Shown piece by piece: positions 1 through 10,500 of a stretch of DNA of 64,000 nucleotides. A program made the position numbers and the translations under genes. This DNA comes from Eublepharis macularius (Eukaryota > Chordata > Lepidosauria > Squamata > Eublepharidae). The notes under the pieces were generated by a model. That model ran no database searches. It was not told where the DNA came from and saw only the letters and a list, made by a program, of their open reading frames with translations. The DNA lies in the NCBI RefSeq assembly GCF_028583425.1, contig NC_072791.1, forward strand, positions 44,213,368 to 44,277,367, in the 5' to 3' direction. Within the stretch, counting starts at the first letter, position 1; each line of letters opens with the position of its first letter.

Positions 1-1150
1 GCATCCTTGTCTGACACCTTTGCCAATTGGAATCCATTCTGTTTCCCCATATTCTGTCTATCAGTAGCCTCTTGTCCAGAGTACAGGTTGTGCATCAAAA
101 CAATCAGATGGTGTGGCACCCCCATTTCTTTTAACACTATCCATAGCTTTTCATGATCCACACAATCAAAAGCTTTGCTGTAATCTATAAAACACAGGCT
201 GATTTTCTTCTGAAATTCCCTGGTGTGTTCCATTAGCCATTGTAAATTTGCAATGTGATCTCTAGTACCTCTTCCTTTCCTGAATCCAGCTTGAATATCT
301 GGCATTTCTTGTTCCATAAATGGTAAGAATCATTGCTGTAGAATCTTGGGCATCACTTTGTTTGCTTGGGAAATTAACACAGTAGTCCAATAGTTGCTGC
401 ACTCTTTGGCATCCTCTTTTTTTGGAATTGGAATGTAGACTGAGCGTTTCCAGGCTGTGGGCCATTGTTTTGTTTTCCGTATTTGTTCACAGATTCTTGT
501 TAAGATTTTGATGGACTGTATTTCTGTAGCTTGAAATAGCTCTATTGGTGTTCCATCTACTCCAGATGCTTTGTTTCTCCCAATTGCTTTGAGTGCAGTT
601 TTCACTTTCTGAGATTTCTGGTTCTTCATCAAAGGACTCTTCTTCAAAAATATCTGTTATCCTTCAATTTCTTCTGTATAGTTCTTCAATGTATTGTTTC
701 CATCTTTCCTTTATTTTGTCCTGATCAGATACTATATTTCTGTGTTGATCTTTCAGCATCCCAAGCCATGGCTTGAATTTCACTTTGATTTCCCAGATCT
801 TGTGGAACAGATCTCTTGTTCTTCCTTTTTTGTTGTTCTATTTCTTTGCACTGGTTATTATAATAGATTTCTTTGTCTCTGCATGTAGATCGCTGAAAAG
901 CTGCATTTAGAATTCTGACTCAGTTTCTGTCACTTTTTGCTTTTGCTTTGCATCTGTCTTTAGCAATTTTAAGAGTATAAGTCATCCATTTAGGCTTCTC
1001 CTTTCTTTTGGCTATATGAACAATCTTTGCAAATTTCCCCTTGATAATATCTCTGGTTTCAGCCCATAGTTCTGGTGCACGATAAATTAAACTTAGTATT
1101 GCAAAACTATTCCTTACCTGGACTTTGAATTCCTCAGGAATATCTTACCT
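1..1150 (-). mobile_element. RTE/BovB-like LINE fragment (reverse transcriptase region)
   Basis: The minus strand encodes pieces of an RTE-clade reverse transcriptase. A 105-residue open stretch at 330-647 contains NKASGVDGTPIELFQ and WKRSVYIPIPKKEDAKECSNY, which match the start of the RT domain in BovB-type LINEs. The flanking sequence (roughly 1-330 and 650-1150) continues the same element in other frames, so the copy is decayed. Its 3' part lies beyond the left edge and its 5' limit near 1150 is approximate. It is probably intronic to ANGEL1, in antisense orientation. The clade assignment rests on motif recall, not a database search. Confidence 0.8.
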
Positions 1151-1304
1151 ATTCTATTCTATTTGGGATAAAGTTTTGCTGCATGGATTGTTTTGTTGCT
1201 TTAGAGCAGTGATACTTAGTGGTTTGGGAGCCATTGGTTCAGCTCTTTGACATGCCATCTGTGGCTCTTCTGAGCCCTGTTCTCCAGTGTAGCATCTGTC
1301 CCAT

Positions 1305-1460
1305 TTTGTTTGTTTTACTTATGTCATTTATAGTCTGCTTTCTCACTGCGACTCAAGGCAGATTACACAGTGTGAGATTAGTACAGTCAATATCAAGGAC
1401 ATTTAATAAACAATGCCATAGGGTAAATAAACAAGCTTACAAAGCTTGCCATTAGCAAGA
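1305..1460 (-). mobile_element. L2-like LINE 3' end fragment
   Basis: Read on the minus strand, this holds the 3' tail shared with the elements at 32880-34560 and 52825-53420: a CCTTGAGTC...GTGAGAAAG...AGACTATAAATGA-type terminus followed inward by related 3' UTR sequence. It is short and diverged. The surrounding stretches 1150-1305 and 1460-1755 show no gene or repeat that I can name. Confidence 0.55.
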
Positions 1461-1754
1461 ATCTAGAAGAATGAACAAGGCCATTGTGGTGGGCAGTTGG
1501 TTCCCACTTTGAAATAACTGGCCACTTAGAGGGTCTGGAGGCTAGGTAAGCAATGAGCCCCCCTAAACTGCAGGCCTGATACCAACAACTTCCACCCTTC
1601 TTTGCATCCCCCCCCCCTTTTCCACGACCAACTTTTCTTCCAGTAGCCTTGTCCTTCATTCCAAGGAGAGAACAAAAAGGCAGAAAGGAAAGCCCTTCCT
1701 CTCACTCTAGATACATAAGGGATGTCTGAGATTCAACAGTGGTGGGGAAAGACA

Positions 1755-1850
1755 GCCATACGTAGAATCATAGAGTTGGAAAGGGTCTTACAAGACCATC
1801 TAGTCCAACCCCCTGCCCAATGCAGGAACAGCCTAAAACATGTGCTGAAG
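1755..1850 (-). mobile_element. CR1 3' end remnant of a second subfamily
   Basis: The plus strand reads AATCATAGAGTTGGAAAGGG...ATCTAGTCCAACCCCCTGCCCAATGCAGG, the reverse complement of a common sauropsid CR1 3' terminus. It ends where the young full-length CR1 begins, so the young copy abuts or interrupts it. Confidence 0.7.
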
Positions 1851-2072
1851 TAAGAACATAAGAACATAAGAACATAAGCAAAGCCATGTTGGATCAGGCC
1901 AGTGGCCCATCCAGTCCAACATTCTGTCACACACAGTGGCTAGAAATCCAGTGCCATCTAAAGGACTGTCAGTGAGGCCAGGACACCAGAAGCCCTCCCA
2001 CTGCCTTCCTTCCAGCACCAAGACAACAGAGCACCACCTCCCCACAAAGAGAATACCATCTATCTCCTGTGG

Positions 2073-5021
2073 CTAATAGCCACTGATGGACCTCTGCTCC
2101 ATATATTTGTCCAGTCCCCTCTTGAAGCTGGCAATGCTTGTAGCTGCCACCACCTCCTGTGGCAACGAATTCCATGTGTTTATCACCCTTTGTGTAAAGT
2201 AGTATTTTCTTCTATCTGTTCTAACCCGACTGCTCAATAATTTCATAGAGTGCCCACGAGTTCTTGTATTGTGAGAAAGGGAGAAAAACACATCTTTCTC
2301 TACCTTCTCTAACCCGTGCATTATCTTGTAAACCTCTATCATGTCTCCCCTCAGTCGTCTTTTCTCCAGGCTAAAGAGCCCCAAGCGCCTCAATCTTTCC
2401 TCATAGGGAAAGTGTTCCAACCCTTTAATCATTTTAGTTGCCCTTCTCTGTACTTTTTCCAGTGCTATGATATCTTTTTTAAGGTGTGGCGACCAGAACT
2501 GTACACAGTACTCCAAATGAGGCCTCACCATCGATTTATACAGAGGCATTATGATACCGGCTGATTTGTTTTCAATCCCTTTCCTAATAACCCCTAGCAT
2601 GGCATTAGCTTTTTTTATGGCAGTCGCACACTGTGCTGACGTTTTTAGTGAGTTATCTATCATGACTCCAAGATCTCTCTCTTGGTCAGTCTCCGCCAGT
2701 TCAGACCCCATCAACTTGTATTTATATTTTGGATTTTTGGTTCCAATGTGCATTACTTTGCACTTGGCTACATTGAACCTCATTTGCCACATGGATGCCC
2801 ACTCTTCTAGCCTCGACAGATCCCTTTGGAGTGCCTCACAATCCTCTCTGGCTTTCACCACCCTGAACAATTTCGTGTCATCTGCAAATTTAGCCACTTC
2901 ACTGCTTAATCCCAATTCCAAATCATTAATAAACAAGTTAAAAAGCATTGGACCCAATACCGACCCCTGTGGCACCCCACTGCTCACCACCCTCCACTGT
3001 GAGAAGTGCCCGTTTATACTCACTCTCTGTTTCCTATTAATTAGCCAGTTTTCGATCCACAAGAGGACTTGGCCCTTTATCCCATAGCTACTGAGCTTAC
3101 TTAGGAGCCTTTGATGAGGAACTTTGTCAAAAGCTTTCTGGAAGTCAAGATAAACAATATCTATCGGGTCTCCCTTGTCCACTTGTTTGTTCACTCCCTC
3201 AAAGAACTCTAACAGATTGGTGAGACAAGATCTTCCCTTACAGAACCCATGCTGAGTTTTCCTCATCAGCTTTTGGTCATCAATGTGCCCACTAATTTTA
3301 TTTTTGATAATAGTTTCCACCAACTTACCCGGTATTGACGTCAGGCTGACTGGCCTGTAATTTCCCGGATCTCCCCTGGAACCTTTTTTAAAGATGGGGA
3401 CAACATTAGCTACCTTCCAGTCCTCAGGAACAGATGCAGAGTTTAATGACAGATTACATATTTTTGTGAGGAGATCTACAAGTTCACACTTGAGTTCTTT
3501 CAGAACTCTTGGATGTATGCCATCTGGGCCCGGTGATTTATCAGTTTTTAAATTATCTAGCAGTCGCATAACCTCCTCTCTCGTCACCTCAATGTGACTC
3601 AGGTCTTTCAAAACCCCTCCCAAAGTCAGTGCTTCCGGAGTGGGCATGCACTTCTTATCTTCCACAGTGAAGACAGAAGCAAAGAACGCATTCAGCTTCT
3701 CGGCCATTTCCCTATCACCCTTTAGTAATCCTTTTACGCCTTGGTCATCCAAGGGCCCCACTGCCTCCCTAGCTGGTTTCCTACTTCTAATATATTTAAA
3801 GAATTGCTTATTGTTTTTCTTTATGTTCTTTGCAATATGCTCCTCATATTCCCTTTTTGCCTGTCTGATCACAGACTTGCACTTTTTTTGCCACAGCTTA
3901 TGCTCCTTTTTATCAACCTCACTCCGACTAGTTTTCCACTGCCTAAAAGAATCCTTTTTACCTTTTACAGCTTCTATTACATTGCTTGTTAACCATGCTG
4001 GCCTTTTCCTAAACCTATTTGTGCCTTTCCTAACCAGCGGTATATATTTAATTTGAGCTTCCAGGATTGTAGTTTTAAATAGTCTCCAAGATTCCCCAAG
4101 TGTTTTGACCTTTTTTACTTTCCCTTTCAGTTTCTTCTTCACGTACCCCCTCATCTCAGAAAAGTTACCCCTTTTGAAGTTAAACATGGCTGTGTTGGTC
4201 TTATTTGGCAATTTCCTATTTATACATATGTTGTACTCAATAACATTATGGTCACTGTTCCCAAGTGGTGCAATCACATTTACATCTCTCACCAGGTCTT
4301 CAGCATTACTGAGGACCAAATCCAGGATCACCTCTCCCCTAGTAGGTTCTGTAACCATCTGTTCCATAGCACAGTCATTGAGACAGTCTAGAAACTCACT
4401 TTCTCTCCCCCGTTTCGAACACCCATTGGCCCAGTCAATGTGTGGGTAGTTAAAATCACCCATTACAACACAGTTTTTTTGTTTAGCAGCCATCTTTAAT
4501 CCTGTCATCATTTTATAATCCTCCTCTATTTTCTGATCTGGAGGGCGATAACAAACTCCCACAGTTAAGTTTCCATTTGGGCCCGTAATTTCAACCCATA
4601 GCATTTCCAGAAGCGAATCTAATTCAGTTACCTTCTCAATCTTACTGGAATGTATACCTTCTCTGACATATAGAGCCACCCCACCACCAACCCTTCCCTC
4701 CCTATCCTTCCGATATAATTTATATCCAGGAATCACCGTGTCCCACTGATTTTCCTCATCCCACCAAGTTTCTGATATGCCCACAATGTCTATGGATTCG
4801 CCCAACACTAAACATTCCAGCTCCCCAATTTTACCTCGGACACTTCTAGCATTTGTATATAAACACCTGTAACTTCCCCGGCACACTTTGCCTCGAGACG
4901 TAGTTAGGTCATCTGCACTGTTTGTCTCCATCTCAGTTGACAACTCTAATCTATCTCCCTGTAGAAGTGTTATACCTAGCCCTTCATCTCTCTGAGATGA
5001 ACCATCCTGAACCAGAGACAC
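2073..5021 (-). CDS. CR1 ORF2: endonuclease and reverse transcriptase
   Basis: This 982-residue open frame encodes the replication enzyme of the CR1 element. The N-terminal third is an APE-type endonuclease: an NARSVRGK segment, SETWWDEE (metal-binding Glu), VMGDFNYPHIDW (Asp/Asn pair) and LGNSDHNVIEY (SDH motif). The middle is the reverse transcriptase, with SPGPDGIHPRVLKEL, YLDFQKAFDKVPH, SSGVPQGSVLGPMLFNLFIND and the active-site KFADDTKLF. The C-terminal part, with YCVQFWSPHLKKDI and WNSLPQEVV, is the conserved CR1 tail. The length is that expected of an intact CR1 ORF2 and there are no internal stops. Plus-strand ORFs over this interval are shadows. It follows ORF1 by 29 nt, so translation probably depends on reinitiation or a similar route (inference). 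Confidence 0.93.
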   Translation of the reverse strand: MSLVQDGSSQRDEGLGITLLQGDRLELSTEMETNSADDLTTSRGKVCRGSYRCLYTNARSVRGKIGELECLVLGESIDIVGISETWWDEENQWDTVIPGYKLYRKDREGRVGGGVALYVREGIHSSKIEKVTELDSLLEMLWVEITGPNGNLTVGVCYRPPDQKIEEDYKMMTGLKMAAKQKNCVVMGDFNYPHIDWANGCSKRGRESEFLDCLNDCAMEQMVTEPTRGEVILDLVLSNAEDLVRDVNVIAPLGNSDHNVIEYNICINRKLPNKTNTAMFNFKRGNFSEMRGYVKKKLKGKVKKVKTLGESWRLFKTTILEAQIKYIPLVRKGTNRFRKRPAWLTSNVIEAVKGKKDSFRQWKTSRSEVDKKEHKLWQKKCKSVIRQAKREYEEHIAKNIKKNNKQFFKYIRSRKPAREAVGPLDDQGVKGLLKGDREMAEKLNAFFASVFTVEDKKCMPTPEALTLGGVLKDLSHIEVTREEVMRLLDNLKTDKSPGPDGIHPRVLKELKCELVDLLTKICNLSLNSASVPEDWKVANVVPIFKKGSRGDPGNYRPVSLTSIPGKLVETIIKNKISGHIDDQKLMRKTQHGFCKGRSCLTNLLEFFEGVNKQVDKGDPIDIVYLDFQKAFDKVPHQRLLSKLSSYGIKGQVLLWIENWLINRKQRVSINGHFSQWRVVSSGVPQGSVLGPMLFNLFINDLELGLSSEVAKFADDTKLFRVVKAREDCEALQRDLSRLEEWASMWQMRFNVAKCKVMHIGTKNPKYKYKLMGSELAETDQERDLGVMIDNSLKTSAQCATAIKKANAMLGVIRKGIENKSAGIIMPLYKSMVRPHLEYCVQFWSPHLKKDIIALEKVQRRATKMIKGLEHFPYEERLRRLGLFSLEKRRLRGDMIEVYKIMHGLEKVEKDVFFSLSHNTRTRGHSMKLLSSRVRTDRRKYYFTQRVINTWNSLPQEVVAATSIASFKRGLDKYMEQRSISGY

Positions 5022-5050
5022 TTTATCTCTTGTCGGCTTTCCCCTAGCAT

Positions 5051-5959
5051 TTAGTTTAAAAACTGCTCTGCCACCTTTTTGATTTTAAGTGCCAGCAGCC
5101 GGGTTCCTTCTCGGGACAAGTGGAGACCGTCTCTCTTGTACAGCTCCCGCTTGTCCCAAAAAGAATCCCAGTGCCTAACAAACTTGAACCCTTCCTCCCT
5201 ACACCATCGTCTCATCCACGCATTGAGACTCCTGATCTGCGTTTGTCTCTCTGGCCCTGCGCGTGGAACAGGTAGCACTTCTGAGAAGGCTACCTTGGAG
5301 GTCCTGGCCTTGAGTCTCCTGCCTAACAGCCTGAATTTTTGTTCCAAGACCTCACGACTGCATTTCCCAACATCGTTGGTTCCAACATGGACCACAACCG
5401 CTGACTCTTCCCCAGCACTATCTACCAGCCTATCTATAACACGCGTAATGTCCGCTACCTTCGCACCAGGCAGGCAAGTCACCATACGGTCAGAACGTGG
5501 TTGTGCCACCCAGCTATCTACTTGTCTAAGGATCGAATCACCAACTACCAAGAGCCTCCCTCCCGCCCCACCCAGGGATGGTTCCTTGATGCGAAAGGAA
5601 ACCTGCTCACCAACTGAAGAAGAGGTCCCTTCTAAGGGCATGTTCCCCTTATCCTCAGTACGGTGCCCTGATTCCACAAGATCCTCATTCTCCTTGACAA
5701 CAAGAACGCTGCCATTTTTAGAGTGGGACACATCTATCCTGTCCCTGAGAATCTTGTCCTCGTGCCTATCTAACTGTCTCCGCTTCTCCAGGTCAGCCAC
5801 CTTGGCCTCAAGGGTACGTACTCGTTCCCTGAGAACCAGGAGCTCCTTGCAGCGAGCACACATCCAGGACTTCTGACCAGAAGGCAGATAGTCATACATG
5901 TGACACTCAGTGCAATACACTGGAAAGCCCCCAACCCCCTGCTGGCATTCTGACTTCAT
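5051..5959 (-). CDS. CR1 ORF1: zinc-knuckle/coiled-coil protein with SGNH esterase domain
   Basis: A 302-residue open frame upstream of ORF2. Residues 16-37 form a Cys4 motif (C-x2-C-x14-C-x2-C) like the PHD/zinc-finger-like module of CR1 ORF1. Residues about 38-75 are rich in heptad-spaced Leu, Arg and Glu (VLRERVRTLEAKVADLEKR), a likely coiled coil for oligomerisation. Residues about 134-302 are an SGNH/GDSL-type hydrolase: GDS at 140-142 (nucleophile block I), GTND at 193-196 (block III) and D277-G-L-H280 (block V). All expected catalytic residues are present. Esterase-bearing ORF1 proteins are established for CR1; the cellular role of the esterase is not settled. The start is the Met before the Cys4 module. 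Confidence 0.9.
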   Translation of the reverse strand: MKSECQQGVGGFPVYCTECHMYDYLPSGQKSWMCARCKELLVLRERVRTLEAKVADLEKRRQLDRHEDKILRDRIDVSHSKNGSVLVVKENEDLVESGHRTEDKGNMPLEGTSSSVGEQVSFRIKEPSLGGAGGRLLVVGDSILRQVDSWVAQPRSDRMVTCLPGAKVADITRVIDRLVDSAGEESAVVVHVGTNDVGKCSREVLEQKFRLLGRRLKARTSKVAFSEVLPVPRAGPERQTQIRSLNAWMRRWCREEGFKFVRHWDSFWDKRELYKRDGLHLSREGTRLLALKIKKVAEQFLN

Positions 5960-6054
5960 TATTCTGTTTTAGGAATAACACACTAAGAGGAAAGAAAACG
6001 GCTATGATCCCCCGGCTAAGAGCCACAGGCCAAGAGCCCTTTAGCTCTCGCCCT

Positions 6055-7054
6055 TGCCCAGCAGTTGCCTTTTCAATGCAAAAGGTCACTTCCTGCTAAG
6101 CACAGGAGGTGAGCACAAAGGGGGTGTGTGGCTTGTACTCCAGCAACCCCCAGCAGCCTTACAAACACACTCACCCTCAAACACAATCAAGCCCAAACAC
6201 ACTCAGCCTCAAAACCACACTCAAATCAACACAAAACTACACACAAAAAGCCCCAAAGCTAGAGAGGACCACCCTTAGCTTCTCAGCTTAACCCACCACA
6301 GCCAAGAAAGGCAAAAAGCCCTTACCTCCTCTAGCAGCTACAGACCATGTGCTCCTGAGCCCAGGTGACTCTGCTCTGCCCTGCCCTGCCCCTGCCCAGC
6401 AGTTGCCTTTTCAATGCAAAAGGTCACTTCCTGCTAAGCACAGGAGGTGAGCACAAAGGGGGTGTGTGGCTTGTACTCCAGCAACCCCCAGCAGCCTTAC
6501 AAACACACTCACCCTCAAACACAATCAAGCCCAAACACACTCAGCCTCAAAACCACACTCAAATCAACACAAAACTACACACAAAAAGCCCCAAAGCTAG
6601 AGAGGACCACCCTTAGCTTCTCAGCTTAACCCACCACAGCCAAGAAAGGCAAAAAGCCCTTACCTCCTCTAGCAGCTGCAGACCATGTGCTCCTGAGCCC
6701 AGGTGACTCTGCTCTGCCCTGCCCTGCCCCTGCCCAGCAGTTGCCTTTTCAATGCAAAAGGTCACTTCCTGCTAAGCACAGGAGGTGAGCACAAAGGGGG
6801 TGTGTGGCTTGTACTCCAGCAACCCCCAGCAGCCTTACAAACACACTCACCCTCAAACACAATCAAGCCCAAACACACTCAGCCTCAAAACCACACTCAA
6901 ATCAACACAAAACTACACACAAAAAGCCCCAAAGCTAGAGAGGACCACCCTTAGCTTCTCAGCTTAACCCACCACAGCCAAGAAAGGCAAAAAGCCCTTA
7001 CCTCCTCTAGCAGCTGCAGACCATGTGCTCCTGAGCCCAGGTGACTCTGCTCTG
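6055..7054 (-). repeat. Three 338-bp tandem units at the CR1 5' end
   Basis: Units run 6055-6392, 6393-6730 and 6731-7054 with an exact 338-bp period and almost no differences; the outermost unit lacks its last ~14 bp. The array lies immediately upstream (minus strand) of CR1 ORF1 and ends exactly where the element ends, so it behaves like promoter monomers in the 5' UTR. The small ORFs in it repeat in step with the units and are not coding. Confidence 0.92.
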
Positions 7055-7532
7055 ATAATAAGTAATCTGATAATTTAGAATATTTATAGTTACATATATT
7101 TATATCTTATATATATATATTTATAATATTATATATGTCTCATATGCACTGTGTGTTTGGTAAGGTGCCATTTGGCTCTTTGTTGATAGTAACTGTGAAT
7201 TTGGCTCGCCACAAATCACAGAATAAGTGCCACTGCTTTAGACAGTTATATTTGCTTGCCTTGTTCTTTTCCAGTTCCTCAATCTCAGCCCCACTGCATT
7301 ATTTTGTTTTACAGGGAATCTTTCCGTTAGATTCAAATGTTACCATATTTGGTAATCCCCTTGCTGATTGACTGAATAGTTTTTATTCAATCAGCAAATG
7401 GATTACAAAATATAACATTTGAATAGTTTTTATCATACTTGTGACCCAACTTGAGTCCCAGTGAAAAGCAGACTATACATGAAAATAATAATAATAATAG
7501 TAATAATAACAAATAATTTTGTGTTTGGCTAG
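7055..7532. other. ANGEL1 intron, AT-rich, no exon seen
   Basis: An AT-rich stretch with a TA-repeat core near 7100-7135, a decayed L2-like tail around 7440-7480 (CTTGAGTCCCAGTGAAAAGCAGACTATACATGA) and a short AAT repeat (7484-7512). It ends in the splice acceptor TTTGGCTAG before the exon at 7533. Confidence 0.6.
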
Positions 7533-10500
7533 GCTTTGATTGCATCTACAAGCGGCGGACAGGAAGAAAGACAGATGGTTGTGCAATCTGCTACAAGCAG
7601 AACAGGTTCCAGTTAATCAGTGCTAACCCTGTTGAATACTTCCGGCCCGGTTTGGACATCCTCAACAGAGACAATGTCGGTCTGGTCCTGCTGTTGCAGC
7701 CCTTACTTCCAGAATGCTTGGGAGGCAAGGCAATCAGCCCCTTGTGTGTAGCAAACACTCATGTGTTGTACAATCCCCATCGGGGAGATATCAAGCTAGC
7801 TCAGATGGCTCTGCTTCTGGCAGAGATAGACAAGACTGCAAAACAGGTCGACGGCAGTTACTGCCCCATTATCTTATGTGGGGACCTAAATTCTGTGCCT
7901 GATTCACCACTGTACAAGTTTATCCGGAATGGCCAGTTGTACTACCATGGGATGCCTGCCTGGAAGGTAAATAATAATAACATTCGAGTTATATACTGCC
8001 CTTCAGAACAACTTAAAGCCCACTCAGAGCAGTTTACAAAGTATGTCATTATTATCTCCACAACAATAATCACCCTATGAGGTGGGTGGTGCTGAGAGAG
8101 CTCCGAGAAGCTGTGACTGACCCAAGGTCACCCAGCTGGCTTCAAATGGAGGAGTGGGGAATCAAACCCGGTTCTCCAGATTAGAGTCCCACACTCTTAA
8201 CCACTACACTAGACTGACTCTGGTGTCTGTGTCTGTGTGTGTTTTAAAAGGATTTTGGTTGTTTTAGAAAGTGCAGTCACTGCAGTTATGATTTGAAAGG
8301 AGGAGGAACCCTCTGAAAATCTCCTGTTCCCCTGTTGGAGAAAAGTTATGCAAAGATATAAATACTGCTTGGGGAGGCAATTTTCAGTGGGGAACCAGCA
8401 TGTGGGGAAGGGAAGGGCTAAAAAGCTGCTCTCCGCTTTACAATACTTCCCATTCAGATTGCAGTTCCAACAGCTGCCTTGTTAAAGAGAATTACAGAAC
8501 TACATGTGATAGGTAGTTCTGATCTAAATTTTTTCAGGCTGTTTCCATCTGTTTTTTTTAACCTCGAATAGAGAGCAGCATGCTCCTGCATTTTGGGGAA
8601 ATTTTTCACATGACATCATGCTCATTTCTGAGTATGATACCTGGGGCTCCCATTGAAAACCTCCTTTGATCCAATTTACAGTCCAGTCCTAAAGAGAGCA
8701 ACTCCCTTCTAAATCCATCGCTGTCAATGAGCTTAGAAGGGTGTAACTTTTTAGCATTGTACTATTAAATGGGAATGGGGGGCATCTGTGGGCACAGCTT
8801 CTGTGTGGAAACTCTAATTACAGCCGTTATGGAAAGGATGGTAGAGCTTAATTCTGCCTTCAAACAACAGAGCGAAAAGCTGGCCCTTTTTTCCATATTG
8901 AAAATACGAGTGCTCCTGTGCAAACTACGCTGCCCACATTGGGTGAGGGACCAGCAGAAGGAGAAGTTTCCAGCATAATCAGTCTAGAGAATTTAAGCGT
9001 GTGAAAGATGTATGTTCAAACTTCCTTATGGATGCGAAGTTAAGATTACTGGATTCTAAATCATCTTCTGCCCTTGAGATACATGCATGTGAGCATGTTG
9101 CCATGCTGATTTTGAATTCTGATTGTACAGGGAAAGTTTAGCCTTCATTGTGCTTTCTTCCTCTTTTTGCTAATCACTAACTGCCCTGCTTGTAAAGGTT
9201 GAAAGTAGCTGTAAGATACTTTATTCTGAAGATATGGATGCTGGCTTTCTTACAGTGCAGTCCCAAGCTGACTCACAACCTGTTGACTTCATTGGACTTA
9301 GAGGGTGTAAGAATTGCACTGTTAATGTGTGAGTAGGTGTTTGGAGTATGTCTCAGAATACTTGTATGTATGGCATGGCCCTTACCCTTTTTTAAAAAGT
9401 AGTTTCCTCTTTGTGTTTGACCCTTCTGCCTCTTTAGGTGTCTGGGCAGGAAGAGTTCTGTCATCACCCACATCAGCGGAAACTGATGGCTCCTCTGTGG
9501 CCCAGCTGTCTGGGTATAACTGATAGTTGCCAATATGTCACTCTTTGCCAAATTAAGAAGTCAGGTGAGCTTCATGGTGAAGAAAAGTATATGTATTGCA
9601 TTATGTTGCCCATAAACTGTAAGTGGCATGTTTTCTAATCCTGTAATCATAGTCTACCTGCATTGTGTATTGGAGGTCTTTGCTGTTCATTTGATTTTTA
9701 TATTTTGAAATCTGCCTTGAGTCCAGTTGAGAAAGGTGGACTATAAATGAAGTAGATAAATAATCAAATGAGTGCTTTGCTTTTGAAATTGCACTTGTAC
9801 ACCCTACAGCATGTAATACGGATTTGCAGTGCCACCTCATACAAATAGCACAGGTTGTGCTGGAAACTACTGGTTTGGACACATCTTAAATACTTCATTG
9901 TATTTCCCTCCTTTGTTCTTTCTTTCTCTCTGTAGACAGGCGCAAATATAGCCGCAATTTCTTGCTTCAGTTCCGTTATTGTGATGTCGCCTGTGAACGA
10001 CCTGCAGACTTACTTCTGTTGGAAGGGGTGACAGATGTCAAACCAGGTACCTAAACAAGATTTCTCTACATTTCTTTGGTCTCCTCTAGCTGTGGTCTTT
10101 CTCATTTCACAAAATCTGTAATAATTGATGGTTTGAGACATCCCAGAAAGGACTTGCAGGCAGAGCAACATGCTGCCCTTGGTCCTAGTGAGCCATGACA
10201 TGACTTAACACCAGCTCTTACGGGCAAGAAGGGTGTTGATTATTCAACTTTGGCAAACCACATCGGTACAGAGATAGTTTGTGTCCCATCTGGAGTGTGA
10301 GAGAGAGGATCCCTTGCAAATCTCTAAATCAAAAGATTATAGATTCCAAGGAGCAGGAGGGAGTCAGCAGTCATGGGTTATTGTGAGCTAGTACCAAGGT
10401 GGGATCTGTAGAATTATGCAACTTTTTCCTGTGTGACCTTTGACTTGTGTTTCTCAAGCAGCAGCCGTAGACAGCATGTGGCAAGCTACTCTTGGAAATG

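Larger units (their letters stand above)
1852..7054 (-). mobile_element. Full-length CR1 LINE with two open ORFs
   Basis: This is a complete non-LTR retrotransposon of about 5.2 kb on the minus strand. From 5' to 3' it has three tandem 338-bp units (6055-7054), ORF1 (5959-5051), a 29-nt gap, ORF2 (5021-2073) and a 3' UTR ending in repeats of the octamer TTATGTTC (plus strand: AAGAACATAAGAACATAAG, 1852-1878). That octamer end is the known CR1 3' hallmark. Both ORFs are open over their full expected length, so the copy looks young and potentially able to move. It sits antisense in an intron of ANGEL1. CR1 usually makes little or no target duplication and none is evident. Confidence 0.92.

Noticed and set aside
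2551-4449. Plus-strand ORFs of 114-178 codons
   Set aside because: Antisense shadows of the CR1 ORF2.
5079-5876. 265-codon plus-strand ORF
   Set aside because: Shadow of CR1 ORF1; Ser/Arg/Leu-rich with no domain.
6054-7067. Regular repeats considered as a CRISPR array or a tandem gene family
   Set aside because: The unit is 338 bp with no spacers, the genome is eukaryotic, and the array is the 5' end of a CR1. The short ORFs simply recur with the unit.
1-7532. Search for the 5' exons of ANGEL1
   Set aside because: No stretch encodes recognisable ANGEL1 N-terminal sequence; the interval is filled by LINEs and unremarkable intronic DNA.
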